A stretch of 64,000 nucleotides of DNA from Tritrichomonas musculus (taxonomy: Eukaryota > Parabasalia > Tritrichomonadida > Tritrichomonadidae): contig JAPFFF010000057.1 in assembly GCA_039105265.1 (NCBI GenBank), forward strand, positions 1-64,000, in the 5' to 3' direction. Shown here in pieces: positions 53,901 to 63,607 of this stretch. How positions within the stretch are numbered: position 1 is the stretch's first letter; each line of letters opens with the position of its first letter. A program made the translations under genes and the position numbers. The notes beneath the pieces were generated by a model that searched no databases, was not told the origin of the DNA, and saw nothing but the letters and a program-made list of their open reading frames with translations.

Positions 53901-55987
53901 CAAATGAACATCATCATCATGAAGAACAAGCAAATGTAGAGATGGTTACAACTATTCATCATAATGAACCTGATAAGAAAGGCAAATATTCAATTCCTGT
54001 TTTGTTCTGCTTTATCATTTTCATTTGTTTCATGACGAACATTGTTTTAACTTACTTCCAATTAGAAAATGTTCAGAAATACAATAGAAAGTATTATTAT
54101 TTAAATAACTGGATCTTAAATAGTAGATTTAGGAAAGTTTTAGTTGTTCGTTTGACAGATTGGATTATGCATGCTATTCTTTTAGCAAATCCATTAGTTA
54201 ACAAATCATCATTCATTAAAGATGGTGATTTTGATGATTTAATTCGACGAAACTTTAATGAATTGAATGAATGTTCAAATAAAATGTTGCAAGGAACAGA
54301 TGACATTCCAAGTTCTAATGGCGAAGATGTAGACATTGATAAATTAACATATCAAGAAGTATGTAAGACAAATGAATCAGATCCAACTTATCATGAAATG
54401 TATCGATGCGGATCATTACGAAATCTTCTGACTTTCTTCACAAATTCAGTGAATGAAATGATAGTCAATAATAAAGAATACCAAGGGAATATTAGCAAAG
54501 AAATTGATGAAGTACCTGCACAAATTCTTCATCTTGCTACAGATCACGTAATTCCTCGATTAAATCGAATTGATGAACGATGGGACATTATTAGTAGAAA
54601 TTATCATGTTGATTTTGTTGAATTACATAGTATTTACATGTGTTGCTCATTGATTGTTGTTATTATTGCATTTATATTGATGATAAGATTAACTGTCATT
54701 TTGACACACGCTTATAAAGCTTGTCTTTTATTATTACGAAGAGTGTCACCAATCGCAGTCATCAATGATCTTGAACTTGTCGATTATTTGCTTGATAAAG
54801 ATGAAGAGAAAGACGGAACAATCAATTCTACTGATCAAGGAATTATTAAAAGTTCACAAGATGCAATCATTTGTTTATCATCCACTGGAATGATTGAAAT
54901 AGTCAATCCTTCAGTTAATCATCTTTTCGGCTTTACTCCTGATCAACTTTTAGGACAGCCCATTTCAACGAGTTTGTTTGATGAGAAGAACGGCTCACTT
55001 GTCAACAACCAAATCTTTTTAATGATTAATAAACAAGCTGCTTTATCTTACGAAGGCCACGTTACCTGTTTAACCGACAACGATACAGAAGTGCCTTGCC
55101 AAATAATGATCCTCGGAATGACCTCTGACAATGACCTTGGCACAATTGATGACGAAAGCAGCGATGACGATGAATATGACAAAAAGAAGAAGAAAAATGA
55201 CGCCAAAGGCGACATTGAAAGTTTTGTTATAATTCTTCGTGATGAGACCGAAATGTTGAAACATCAACAAATCGCAGAAGAAGCCAAGAAACAAAGTGAG
55301 ACACTTTTATATCAAATTCTTCCACGAAGCGTTGTTATTCGCCTAAATCAAGGCGAAAAAGACATTTCATTCTCTGTTCCAAGTGCGACGATCATGTTTA
55401 TTGATATTGTCAAGTTCTCGGATTACGCAGCTACATTGACACCACAGGAAATTATGGGTAACTTGTCTCAAATTATGGGCGGTTATGACGATGCTATCAA
55501 AAAGTATGACATGTTACTTAAAATCAAATTGATAGGTGATGTGTATATGTGCGCTGGCGGTTTGTTTAATGAAGAGGACCCACCGGCTTCTCATGCAGAA
55601 CAAATGACTCATTTCGGTTTGGACGCTCTTCAGAATATTGAAGATATGAATTCTAAATTGAGCTCTTTCTTGTCGGTAAGAATAGGTATCAATACCGGGG
55701 GACCGTTGATTGCTGGTGTGCTCGGTACAGATAAGCCAACTTTCGATATTATCGGTGATACTATTAATATCGCTTCAAGATTGCAAAGTACAGACTTCCC
55801 TGGTAAAATACAGATTTCTCAGGAAACTTACGACTTGATTAAGGATTTGAATTTCTCAATTGAACCAAGAGGTGAGGTCTATTTGAAAGGAAAAGGAAAT
55901 CAAATGGCTTATATAGTATCTCCTTCAATCGGAATAAGCTTCTCACTGAGCCAAATGGGAGAAGATACACAGAGTTCCTTAATCTAA
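50954..55987 (+). CDS. Multipass class III adenylyl cyclase with PAS domain (1677 aa)
   Basis: The N-terminal third has about eight membrane segments (from residue ~47 to ~345), then a soluble region. Further segments follow near 696-718, 924-945, 1014-1036 and 1229-1252, with two extracytoplasmic loops between them. A PAS-like domain (about 1299-1400: IICLSSTGMIEIVNPSVNHL, GFTPDQLLGQPI) leads into a class III catalytic domain (about 1478-1660). Both metal aspartates are present (FIDIVKFSDY D1484 and KLIGDVYM D1529). K1525 and D1598 (TFDIIGD) are the adenylate-specifying pair, and N1605 and R1609 (INIASR) the transition-state residues. It should make cAMP as a membrane-bound homodimer. The architecture matches the large cyclase family known from trichomonads. 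A weaker, broken relative follows in tandem. Confidence 0.93.
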   Translation: MNNLEPSAASQSGTSARSEARSSSEGFISQHFDPFFDFFTQFIHPHSIFYFIYLIIFGFQMAYVSMWLHHTNFWIHLNEDKVTHTFSDLAKVIHYIAPFSPVYKTADDYFIPFIIFTVVVVLIIATIFFQLWFYKSQRRFSKFTLYPTRILIELITPIMLVPLSHITGHSLSDITSDDKETAPQMYAYFAVGLIEYIICICIFFYSSSIIGVSAFMSLSPLSVFDYKPYVYMLLSTSVFSLFEVCFVLFPAWTSHPLVVFHICFGCFIAYRLTFQPFTSVRWNCFFMTFSVFSVLLDVLKLITNFFNIGDLLKDKKNCNELILIANLVCFFGLLVISIVVSVVYSVLRFKKLNQVLNSIVEKDNDQNSEGAAVKTKYTDEERTEIFLNLKLDHSELMALSVLYYVTQNHLVPYLDFCLIKFILNSHKTVDAMMQCMRLISYFPSNSRYLNMLFNIIVKRRDTKFTHRFFIYQIQKIKLLRQSSSSLIACERLNELNEKTVELEEEVVNFWLLGPSQKVKGRCCCSKTEHKVDVTYLYQLKDRMNKTRSLWDEALIDFPNSIPYREEYCHFFIECQTDFANAIKNKHKSDMIESGRNFSVDMCFRLFVKNFPQYLKKHIIDVKGNFFRDSKKQGGGHSSVSSNNSSKNSFSSSNTSSSVVIDGQVEEEIGRSLINQSRIRLAMQKSTQTKKANKLAPLIFVTAFLFVIGLFCAFFIYVYFKDYFANRTRSMTRIELVNKVQLYTYTSALLILYKWGNITHAIDIDSFSNELRSKDLYKDSDFLPFHIYDRDIARFNANARDIFGEFLIDVSKLSEEGVNVFKYGDTLFSDTTHLTYCNATSQTVPPFKTNLKTTLLFIFMSQSQIVNLNESNIEDMFYNNIDYCHILVNLMNIYESFQTTRDLLIEMDEKDSNDASDTIYKIKIGLSVAYAVVTVSLSCSFFFLYIHEIMHFVELLLNLPRDAKMNAMKPLRKYPAEESKIDKSNEHHHHEEQANVEMVTTIHHNEPDKKGKYSIPVLFCFIIFICFMTNIVLTYFQLENVQKYNRKYYYLNNWILNSRFRKVLVVRLTDWIMHAILLANPLVNKSSFIKDGDFDDLIRRNFNELNECSNKMLQGTDDIPSSNGEDVDIDKLTYQEVCKTNESDPTYHEMYRCGSLRNLLTFFTNSVNEMIVNNKEYQGNISKEIDEVPAQILHLATDHVIPRLNRIDERWDIISRNYHVDFVELHSIYMCCSLIVVIIAFILMIRLTVILTHAYKACLLLLRRVSPIAVINDLELVDYLLDKDEEKDGTINSTDQGIIKSSQDAIICLSSTGMIEIVNPSVNHLFGFTPDQLLGQPISTSLFDEKNGSLVNNQIFLMINKQAALSYEGHVTCLTDNDTEVPCQIMILGMTSDNDLGTIDDESSDDDEYDKKKKKNDAKGDIESFVIILRDETEMLKHQQIAEEAKKQSETLLYQILPRSVVIRLNQGEKDISFSVPSATIMFIDIVKFSDYAATLTPQEIMGNLSQIMGGYDDAIKKYDMLLKIKLIGDVYMCAGGLFNEEDPPASHAEQMTHFGLDALQNIEDMNSKLSSFLSVRIGINTGGPLIAGVLGTDKPTFDIIGDTINIASRLQSTDFPGKIQISQETYDLIKDLNFSIEPRGEVYLKGKGNQMAYIVSPSIGISFSLSQMGEDTQSSLI

Positions 55988-56108
55988 TTATTTATTTTTT
56001 TTTTTATTTTATAATTTAATTTATTATTTTATAAAATTATCATTTTTTTGATTCTTGCGAGTTGTTTTTAGAGTTTTTATTTTTAATATTTAAAATAATA
56101 TTTAAATG

Positions 56109-56158
56109 CAATATTATATCTATAATCTACAAAATAATCATTTGTAGATATAATATTG
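56109..56158. terminator. 14-bp hairpin downstream of the cyclase gene
   Basis: CAATATTATATCTA (56109-56122) and its exact reverse complement (56145-56158) are separated by 22 nt. It lies between the two tandem cyclase genes. Function unknown; a 3'-end or boundary role is only a guess. Confidence 0.35.
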
Positions 56159-56403
56159 TATGGGCCTCAAATGATTATTTGTTGAATAATCTTACAATTA
56201 TCCGATTCAATTAATTGAAAAGTTTTCTCATGAAATTCTTTTTAATTATCTTTTTAAATTCTTGGAATTAATGTTAGCATATTCACTTAAAAGAAATATT
56301 TTCACCAATTTGATTTGCTCAATAATAAAACTACTGATTTTATATAAAAAATATATTAAGAATTGATTTTATTATTTTTATTTTTCAATGAAATCATAAT
56401 AAT

Positions 56404-58221
56404 ATGCAAGAAGGATCAGACAACATCAATAATATTTGGTATTCTCAATATAATTGAAAATGCTAAATATTGAATTCATATATCGACCTTTTAAATGCAG
56501 CTCCTATCATGAATGGAATCTCTCAATATCCAATCTTTACTTCCACTTTTGGCATTTATAGTCACTTTTATATGTACGAAAACATTGGAACAATGGCTAA
56601 TGAAATGCTGAATAATCTTGATGAAATCATCTTTGGTAACAATGATACTGTTGAAAGTGGAATTCTTTATTCAACAAAGGAAGTTCAAAAATTGTTATTC
56701 CAATTAAATAGTGAACCATATGGAGATGGTGACACAATGGACACTTTTATTGTAGATTATTTTCCTCATTACATTGGATTTGAGTTCTTTTATGAATCCA
56801 ATCTAAAATTTGTTGAAGAAACGTTGGGGAATCCATATTTTAATAGCATCATTGGAATGGTAACGCAAACATTTGACATGGGTTATATTTTTGATTCAGT
56901 TAGACTTGGCACTTTTTCAATTATTCCATTGTTCCTTGATGTTTATGTCATTAAAATTAATGATCAGTTTTTCAATTCAATTGACAAAATAGTTGAAAAA
57001 CTGTTTTTGTTAGGCAGTATCATTTTTATTATTGGATTCATTGCCGTTTCATGGTTGATTGTGATGATATTGAATGTGAAAAAAAATATTCAATTCACTT
57101 ATTCATTGCTTTCAATGATTGATCCCGTTTATTATCAAGATATGCAAAATGTCATGAACTTGTTTTATGGAAAAACAAGTGGCTCTATTCAAATCAATCA
57201 AAATATCCAAAGAACATTTAATGAAATAGAGTCACATGTACCTGAATGTCCTCTTGAATTAAATGGAGACCTGTACATCGTGTCAATTAGTGATCAATTA
57301 ATTGAAATGTGGAATCTAAATGAAGAACACGTGATTGGCTCTCACATGAAATACATTTTAACATTTAAAGATGAATCAATTTATAACCAATTAGCTCGTC
57401 AGGCAAATGGAAGCATTACCAAGGCGAAACCTATAAATCATTGCGCTTCCATAATTATAAATGATACCAAAAAAGAAATGAACGTTGATTTCACATCTTA
57501 TTATGTATCTCGTAATAAAAACATAAAATTGGTCTTGATGTTTAAAGATACTTTAAACATGGAAAAAGAAACAATCAGTGTTGAAGAAATGACTGAAAGA
57601 AATAATGATATAAAAACTAACATGATACCTGAAAAGCTTAGATCAAAAATCGATTTAAATTCAGATATAAAACATTTCAGTTCTCATTATTTATTTTTCA
57701 CAGCAATTGAAATCATGAGCATGAAAGAATACATGAACGATCATGCAGCAAATGAAACAAGAAAATATTTCAAGAATTTTGAAAATAAAATCATTGAAGC
57801 TTGCAATTCACAAGAAAATGACATTTGCTATTTGAAGAAAATCGGAAATGTTTTCATTGTCGGATTCAACTTTGTACAACAAAAAGCTAATTTTTATAAT
57901 CCAGCTCAAGTTGCTTGTGATTTTGTTAAAAATATGAATTCTTATGCTTTATCTAACCATTATGTAATTAGAAGTGGTGCTGTCACATCCAAATCTGCAT
58001 CAACAATTCTGATGGATAAAAACACTTTTAAATTTGACATTTATTCAAATAAAATAAAAGCTTTGCTTTTATTATTAAAAAGCGGACTTAAATATGATTT
58101 CATTATTCCTCAGAAAATGAAAAGTTTCATTCCTCTCAGTATGCAATCGAACTTTAATGAAACAGAAATAGTTCATGCAAACATGAAATCAGAAAGGGGA
58201 TACAAATTTTATTATGAATGA
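56404..58221 (+). pseudogene. 5'-broken cyclase-family gene with degenerate catalytic domain
   Basis: An ATG at 56404 opens 17 codons in the same frame, followed by TGA (56455) and TAA (56464). The frame is then open for over 580 codons to 58221; the first internal ATG is 56509. The protein has an extracytoplasmic-like region, one membrane segment (about 177-205, counted from 56470), a PAS-like region (about 257-357) and a cyclase-like end. At the first metal site FTAIEIMSMKEY replaces FIDIVKFSDY (Asp to Ala); at the second, KKIGNVFIVG replaces KLIGDVYM (Asp to Asn). The DIIGD...NIASR region is also unrecognisable. It cannot be an active cyclase. It may be a 5'-truncated pseudogene or a retained pseudoenzyme with regulatory function; the long open frame leaves both possible. 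Confidence 0.75.
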
Positions 58222-58555
58222 TTAATATTTTTTTATGTCTCTTTTTTTGTATTAATTTCTTCACTGATATAATAAAATATTAATACTTTTTAATTTATTT
58301 TTTTATTTATTCAATAAATTTCTTGAAGTCTTGAAATTATTCAATTATTTATCCGAATTAATACTTTCAGATTTAGGTCTAAAAATAAAAATAAAACAAT
58401 TTTTTCTTTTGTTATATATATATACTTTTAGAAAAAAATATTTTTTTTTTTTTTTAAAATGATTTAATAAATAATTAATTATATTTTCAATAAAAAATTC
58501 AAGTAAATCATCTACACACAAATCATATGACATTATATATTACGCGTCAAGTATA
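58222..58555. other. AT-rich region between convergent genes
   Basis: No gene. Runs of T occur near 58439-58455. Confidence 0.6.
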
Positions 58556-61500
58556 TTATTTTTTTTTCTTTTGAGGGCTTCTGAATGCTTTGAGATTTTG
58601 TTCTTCTTTTGCCAAATTATTTCTCAAATTCTTCACCACTTCGTTCTGGTTTATCGTCTGTATCTGGATTGTTCCTCTTTTCGGCTTCTTATCGTATTCA
58701 ATTTGGAGCTTTTTTTGAATAATTGCTTCAGATTTGTAAATGACACAATCTGAGTATTTTTTAACGTTACTAGCAAACTTAGTAATGACACCTTCTTGGT
58801 CTCCACCTTTTTGGAGGACCTGTACTCGCAAACTTACAACTGCCGCATTAATAATCTTAGCGGCAGTTAGAGCCTTGTACTCCGCTGACTTATCCTCACC
58901 TTGTACAAGGATTTCGGCGCAAACCAGGAGCAATTCCGCTGCCTCAGAGAGTTCCTGAGCTGATTTAATCATACCTTTTTCATTTTCAATTTTTCCGAAC
59001 TTTTTGAGAAGTTCAGAAGTAATTTGTTTAGCTCTTTTAATAATTTGTGTGGTCGATTCAAAAATTGAATTGGACGCAGCAATAAGATATGCAGGAAGAC
59101 TATCTATAGCAGCCTGCAAGTCACCAATTTCTTTGGCCGCCTTCTCATTGAAAATGTCTTCGTTTTCCTCGTTCTGAATTACGTCCAAATTGACCTGGTT
59201 CTCAAACTCCTTCAATCTCGCCGACATCAGCTCGACAACCGCCGCAGCTGTATTCAATTCACGCGTTACTTCGTTAACGTCTTCTTCTTGTGCAGGCTGG
59301 TCTTCAACTTTCGAGGCCGTCTCTGCAAACTCCATCGACTTTTCTATCGTCGAATTGAAAAGAGAAAGGGCATCACTCATTTCTGATTTGAATGACTTTG
59401 TTCGCATCAACCGATTTTTCAAGGCGTTCTGGACACCGTTCAGCGCGTTCGCAAACGCATGGAGACCAGTTTGCTGCTCTACTTGATATAATGGATTAAC
59501 CGTCGCAACCGCCATAATCAATGCTTTTTCAACGAACTCGTTAGAAACACCTCGAAGGTCAATTAAAGTACTCAAAAGTTCGTTCGATGAAGCGACCTCG
59601 TTTTCATTCGTCTCTTTGAAAATTGTCACTTTTTCACCAACCGTTTTTCTGACGTTTAAAAGTGCTTCGTAGGCCTCTTCAACTTGCGGCGCACTTTTTG
59701 GAGGGCTGGGAAGGACGTAGTCCTCGGGTACCCTTGAGGCGGCCTCTGGGTCCGGCTTTATGATTACTTGGTCGGCCAACTGAGGGCCAAGTGAAGTCAT
59801 TTTTTCGGTTAGCACACAAATTTTCTCACTGGGAACAAGAAGAGGAAGTGAAGTGAACGAAGTCAAGTCAAATGTCAACTTTTCTGAGGCACTCAAAAGC
59901 ACTTTTGTCTCCGCTTCAAGCTGCATTGAAATCTCGACAAATTCAGTCGATGACGGTCCAACCGCTTTTGAGAGAACGGTTGAAGCTTTTGTATAGAAAC
60001 CTTCGAGGCACTCATTTATTTTGTTGGCAACGTCAGCACGCATCTGGCTGTACATCTCAGGCACAAGTGAAGTGACCGATAGAGCATTCAATCTAGCAAT
60101 TTGAATGAGATATATTGCCAGCACGGAGAACATCTCATTCTTCATTTGCTCAAACTCGCGCGAACCTAGAATCGTCTGCTGCCTCTGCTGGTGAAGGAGC
60201 TGCTGCGGATCTTCGACGATGTTGATAAAAGTGTCAAACTGTTTGACCATTTTCCGATTGACCTTTCTCAGTTCGGGCTGCATGTTTTCAGAGGGCTTCT
60301 TGAGGATCATCAAGGACGAGTCTGCGAACTGCCTTAGAGAGATCTGTAGCTCGCTGAAGCAGCTGACAAAAGTCGGCGAAAGCGCTGTGCTTTCGAGGTG
60401 CCCGAGCGACAATGAATGGTTGATTAAAACCGCCGCATCAGAAGCCGATAGGAGCATCACTTTCAGAGACGAATTGATCCTTTCATCGCTGCCTTCGTGA
60501 TTCTTGGCAAACTGAAGGATGATGTTCACGTTGTCGCGAAAAGCTTCGGCTTTATCGTAGATGAAGTCGCAGACAGAATCGTTGTCCTCAATTTGTGAGA
60601 GCATTGAAAATTGAGTTGGAACTAATTGAATGAGTTTCTCTGAAAATTTTGAAATAAACTCATCCAAAACTTCCTTCTCAATTCCATCGTCCCACTCAAA
60701 CGTCTTGTCAATAAGCTCATCAACGCCAAAGTCATCCTCAGGAACGTAAACCTGGAAAAAGACAGACAGTTCTTCGACGTATTCAATGATTTCCAGTTCA
60801 TCTTCGAGCTGTGTTTGGTTGGGCTCTTTCTGACGTAAATTGTGAAGTGACATGATGATTTTCTTAAGAATATTTGAGAGGTAACCGTCCCTCTCCTTCT
60901 CCTTCAGCAGAGAAATCGGAAGCATCGACGATATCTCAGTGATGCAACGATAGATGTTCTTCAATTGATACTCGTCATTCGTCTTCGACTCGAGGAGCTC
61001 GATGACTTGGAAGACGAGGTTCTGGTGGAGGAGGACGACATTATCAGACACGGACTTGTCGTAGCTATCTTCATTTGAAGCAAGTGACACTGAGAACGAT
61101 GCGAAGCTATCAATGAAGCCAGAACGATCATTTTGTGTTAAATCTTTCAAAAGATTTGAAATGGATTCTTTGAATTTAACAAAACTTTTTGTGAGGCTAA
61201 CCGTCGAAATTTGAGTTGCATCGAACCATTTGCTTAGTACAGATCTGACATCAGGCGCCTTCTTCTTTTTCATCACGCTAACAATGTATTGCGCAAACTC
61301 TTTCAATTTTTTTGAATGCAAGGACGATGCAATTGAATCGAATTTTCTGATCTCGTGAACATCGTCTGGTATGTTGTACTGGAGTGATGGTTGCTTCAAG
61401 ATTGAGATAGAAGAAAGAAGATCATTCATTGCCTTAATGAAATTCTGAAGTTCCTCAGAAAAATCCACTTTTTCAGTGGTTTGTTCATCCAGTGAAAAGT

Positions 61501-63607
61501 GGACGACAAATGACAAAACATCGCTCATTTTTGTATGAAGATATTTCATTAACGGTTTTAACGTTTCACCATTCTGTGAGGAATTCTTTTCAACGAAAGA
61601 ATTGGCAAATAAAACATATGTGAATGACGGCGATAACAGTTGATAGTTAGATGCATCGTCATCTTCAAATTTCTTTGAATTCGCCAACCGTTGAGAACAA
61701 TTGATGAACGCCAGCATTGAACAAATGAAGACTTCTTGAGTCTCAAACTCAATTGTATGCTGAAGCGCCTGGATGTACGATGGGATATCAATAATGATCT
61801 CACTTAAAGCATCCGCCGATTGCTTGTACAATGGAAAAAGTGGCGATTGCGCGTTTGCCTTGACCAATGAAATCAAGTCGTCGCCAAATTTTGAGAGCTC
61901 AACGATCAAGTCCATCAAGGCAAGGACATCCTTGATATCGCCTGTGATGACCTGCGGTGTTGACTTGATGATCTTCTGGATGCGCAAGAATATGTCCTGT
62001 ATGCCTTTGACCTGCTCTTCTTGGCCTGAGCTGCAGTAAAGCTTGATCGGAAACGATAGAGAATCGACAATCATTTCTGCGCGCAAATGAATGATGGAAA
62101 AAAGTGTCAAGTAAAACTGGTTCAGCCATCGTGAGAACTGGTCGCCGACGTCCTGAACAATCTCCAAGAACTCCTGAAGCTGGTTCTTCGCATCGACACT
62201 TGAACAGGCCGATACCAACTTTTTCAATGGTGTAGGAAGTGCGCAGAGAGATTCAAAGAAAATTTGCTGATTTGATACAAACTGATCAGATTCAATGTCA
62301 AAGTTATCGACGTTTTTGGCGGCCGTTAAGAAGTAGTTTGCCTCATTCAATGCGAAGTCGTTGAAAAACTCAAGATTTAAATCAATCACTTTGTTGATCT
62401 GGAGAATCGTCTTTCGGCTCTCTATGAAAACAGACTTCGCGATCGTCGCGAGGCTCTTCGTAAGAGAGGAAAGAACTTCCTCGCCGAGGTGGGCGTCATT
62501 GAAGTACCTCGCAACGAGGCGGACAATAGAAGCGAGGCAAATTGCGGTCGATTCCAAATCGTTGTCATTTTTGTGGATAAAAGTGGTTAAGGTCGAATAA
62601 GAGGCCATAAAAGAAGGATCTTCAGTCATCTGAATTTCATCGAGAAGATCTTTGGCGGTTATGACAAGTGAATCGAGCGGTTGTCCTGACAAAAAGAACG
62701 TTGGAAGATTTTCAATGATCTCATTTAATCTTTTGCTCGTTATTTTCGATTCAATTTCATTCAAAATTTGAATGAGATTCGTGAGTGAAATTGAACTGTT
62801 TACAAAATCAATTGAATCAGAAATAATCGTCTGAATTTTTGAGATGATGGACGATAGGATTCCAAGTTCGGCTGCTATTTCATTTATTACAACGCTAACT
62901 TCATGTTCATCTGTTCGGGGCACCCCAAAAAGTTTCTCCCAAAGTTTGGTCCCCTTTTCAATCCAGTAATTCAAATTTTTGAGATCGTCTGAATTTTGAA
63001 TGGCCGAATTTGAGGACAAAAATTTGAGTTGGATCAAGAGCTCATCAAAGGCGGTTAATGAGGCTGCAATGCGATATGAAATTTGAAGCTCATCGGCTGA
63101 AATGTCCGTTATTGTTGACTGTAATTGATTTTCGCATTTTTTGGCAGTTGAAATTATCGTATTATAAAGTTCAATGACGCTCGTAAGATTTCCATTAAGG
63201 CTATCGAGACGTTGCGCTGTAGAGGAAGCTGTGTTTGATGCAAGTTGGTAGATATATGGTTCGATATCTTTTAAGATTTTAACTAATGAGCTGAAATGAG
63301 GAGAACAGTGATTGTCTGGAAATGATTGATCATGCTTCGAAATATTTTCTAGTAAAAATGGATTAAGTAAATTAATTTTGGCGAAATCATATCCGATTTG
63401 TTCTTGAGGGCTATTGGCAGTTAATGGAAGTTTATCGAGAATATCATTCGTTAAAGTTAAAAGATTTGTGCATATTTGAATAGTACGTCCAAGATTAGAT
63501 CCTGCTTCATTTAATCGTAATCTTATTTTGTCTTCTGTTATGATTTCTTCAAGTTTGATTAATGGGTATTTAGAAATAGAAAATATAAAGGAATTATAAT
63601 CGCTCAT
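58556..63607 (-). CDS. Large all-helical protein with C-terminal I/LWEQ (talin/HIP1R-type) actin-binding module (1683 aa)
   Basis: The protein is predicted almost wholly alpha-helical, in bundles like a talin or vinculin rod, without long heptad coiled coil. Residues about 1455-1640 resemble the I/LWEQ (THATCH) module: AASNSIFESTTQIIKRAKQI, KSAQELSEAAELLLVCAEIL, then EYKALTAAKIINAAVVSLRV align with the ..A..L...A..l........E.l..Aa..va..ta.Lv.a pattern. A basic tail (KPKRGTIQ, SPQKKKK) follows. No FERM, ANTH or membrane segment is visible at the N-terminus, so it differs from both talin and HIP1R. The likely role is linking F-actin to another structure. It appears intact. The upstream region contains ACTTTTTGAGTAAT on the coding strand near 63695-63708. 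GC is higher than in intergenic DNA. Confidence 0.8.
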   Translation of the reverse strand: MSDYNSFIFSISKYPLIKLEEIITEDKIRLRLNEAGSNLGRTIQICTNLLTLTNDILDKLPLTANSPQEQIGYDFAKINLLNPFLLENISKHDQSFPDNHCSPHFSSLVKILKDIEPYIYQLASNTASSTAQRLDSLNGNLTSVIELYNTIISTAKKCENQLQSTITDISADELQISYRIAASLTAFDELLIQLKFLSSNSAIQNSDDLKNLNYWIEKGTKLWEKLFGVPRTDEHEVSVVINEIAAELGILSSIISKIQTIISDSIDFVNSSISLTNLIQILNEIESKITSKRLNEIIENLPTFFLSGQPLDSLVITAKDLLDEIQMTEDPSFMASYSTLTTFIHKNDNDLESTAICLASIVRLVARYFNDAHLGEEVLSSLTKSLATIAKSVFIESRKTILQINKVIDLNLEFFNDFALNEANYFLTAAKNVDNFDIESDQFVSNQQIFFESLCALPTPLKKLVSACSSVDAKNQLQEFLEIVQDVGDQFSRWLNQFYLTLFSIIHLRAEMIVDSLSFPIKLYCSSGQEEQVKGIQDIFLRIQKIIKSTPQVITGDIKDVLALMDLIVELSKFGDDLISLVKANAQSPLFPLYKQSADALSEIIIDIPSYIQALQHTIEFETQEVFICSMLAFINCSQRLANSKKFEDDDASNYQLLSPSFTYVLFANSFVEKNSSQNGETLKPLMKYLHTKMSDVLSFVVHFSLDEQTTEKVDFSEELQNFIKAMNDLLSSISILKQPSLQYNIPDDVHEIRKFDSIASSLHSKKLKEFAQYIVSVMKKKKAPDVRSVLSKWFDATQISTVSLTKSFVKFKESISNLLKDLTQNDRSGFIDSFASFSVSLASNEDSYDKSVSDNVVLLHQNLVFQVIELLESKTNDEYQLKNIYRCITEISSMLPISLLKEKERDGYLSNILKKIIMSLHNLRQKEPNQTQLEDELEIIEYVEELSVFFQVYVPEDDFGVDELIDKTFEWDDGIEKEVLDEFISKFSEKLIQLVPTQFSMLSQIEDNDSVCDFIYDKAEAFRDNVNIILQFAKNHEGSDERINSSLKVMLLSASDAAVLINHSLSLGHLESTALSPTFVSCFSELQISLRQFADSSLMILKKPSENMQPELRKVNRKMVKQFDTFINIVEDPQQLLHQQRQQTILGSREFEQMKNEMFSVLAIYLIQIARLNALSVTSLVPEMYSQMRADVANKINECLEGFYTKASTVLSKAVGPSSTEFVEISMQLEAETKVLLSASEKLTFDLTSFTSLPLLVPSEKICVLTEKMTSLGPQLADQVIIKPDPEAASRVPEDYVLPSPPKSAPQVEEAYEALLNVRKTVGEKVTIFKETNENEVASSNELLSTLIDLRGVSNEFVEKALIMAVATVNPLYQVEQQTGLHAFANALNGVQNALKNRLMRTKSFKSEMSDALSLFNSTIEKSMEFAETASKVEDQPAQEEDVNEVTRELNTAAAVVELMSARLKEFENQVNLDVIQNEENEDIFNEKAAKEIGDLQAAIDSLPAYLIAASNSIFESTTQIIKRAKQITSELLKKFGKIENEKGMIKSAQELSEAAELLLVCAEILVQGEDKSAEYKALTAAKIINAAVVSLRVQVLQKGGDQEGVITKFASNVKKYSDCVIYKSEAIIQKKLQIEYDKKPKRGTIQIQTINQNEVVKNLRNNLAKEEQNLKAFRSPQKKKK

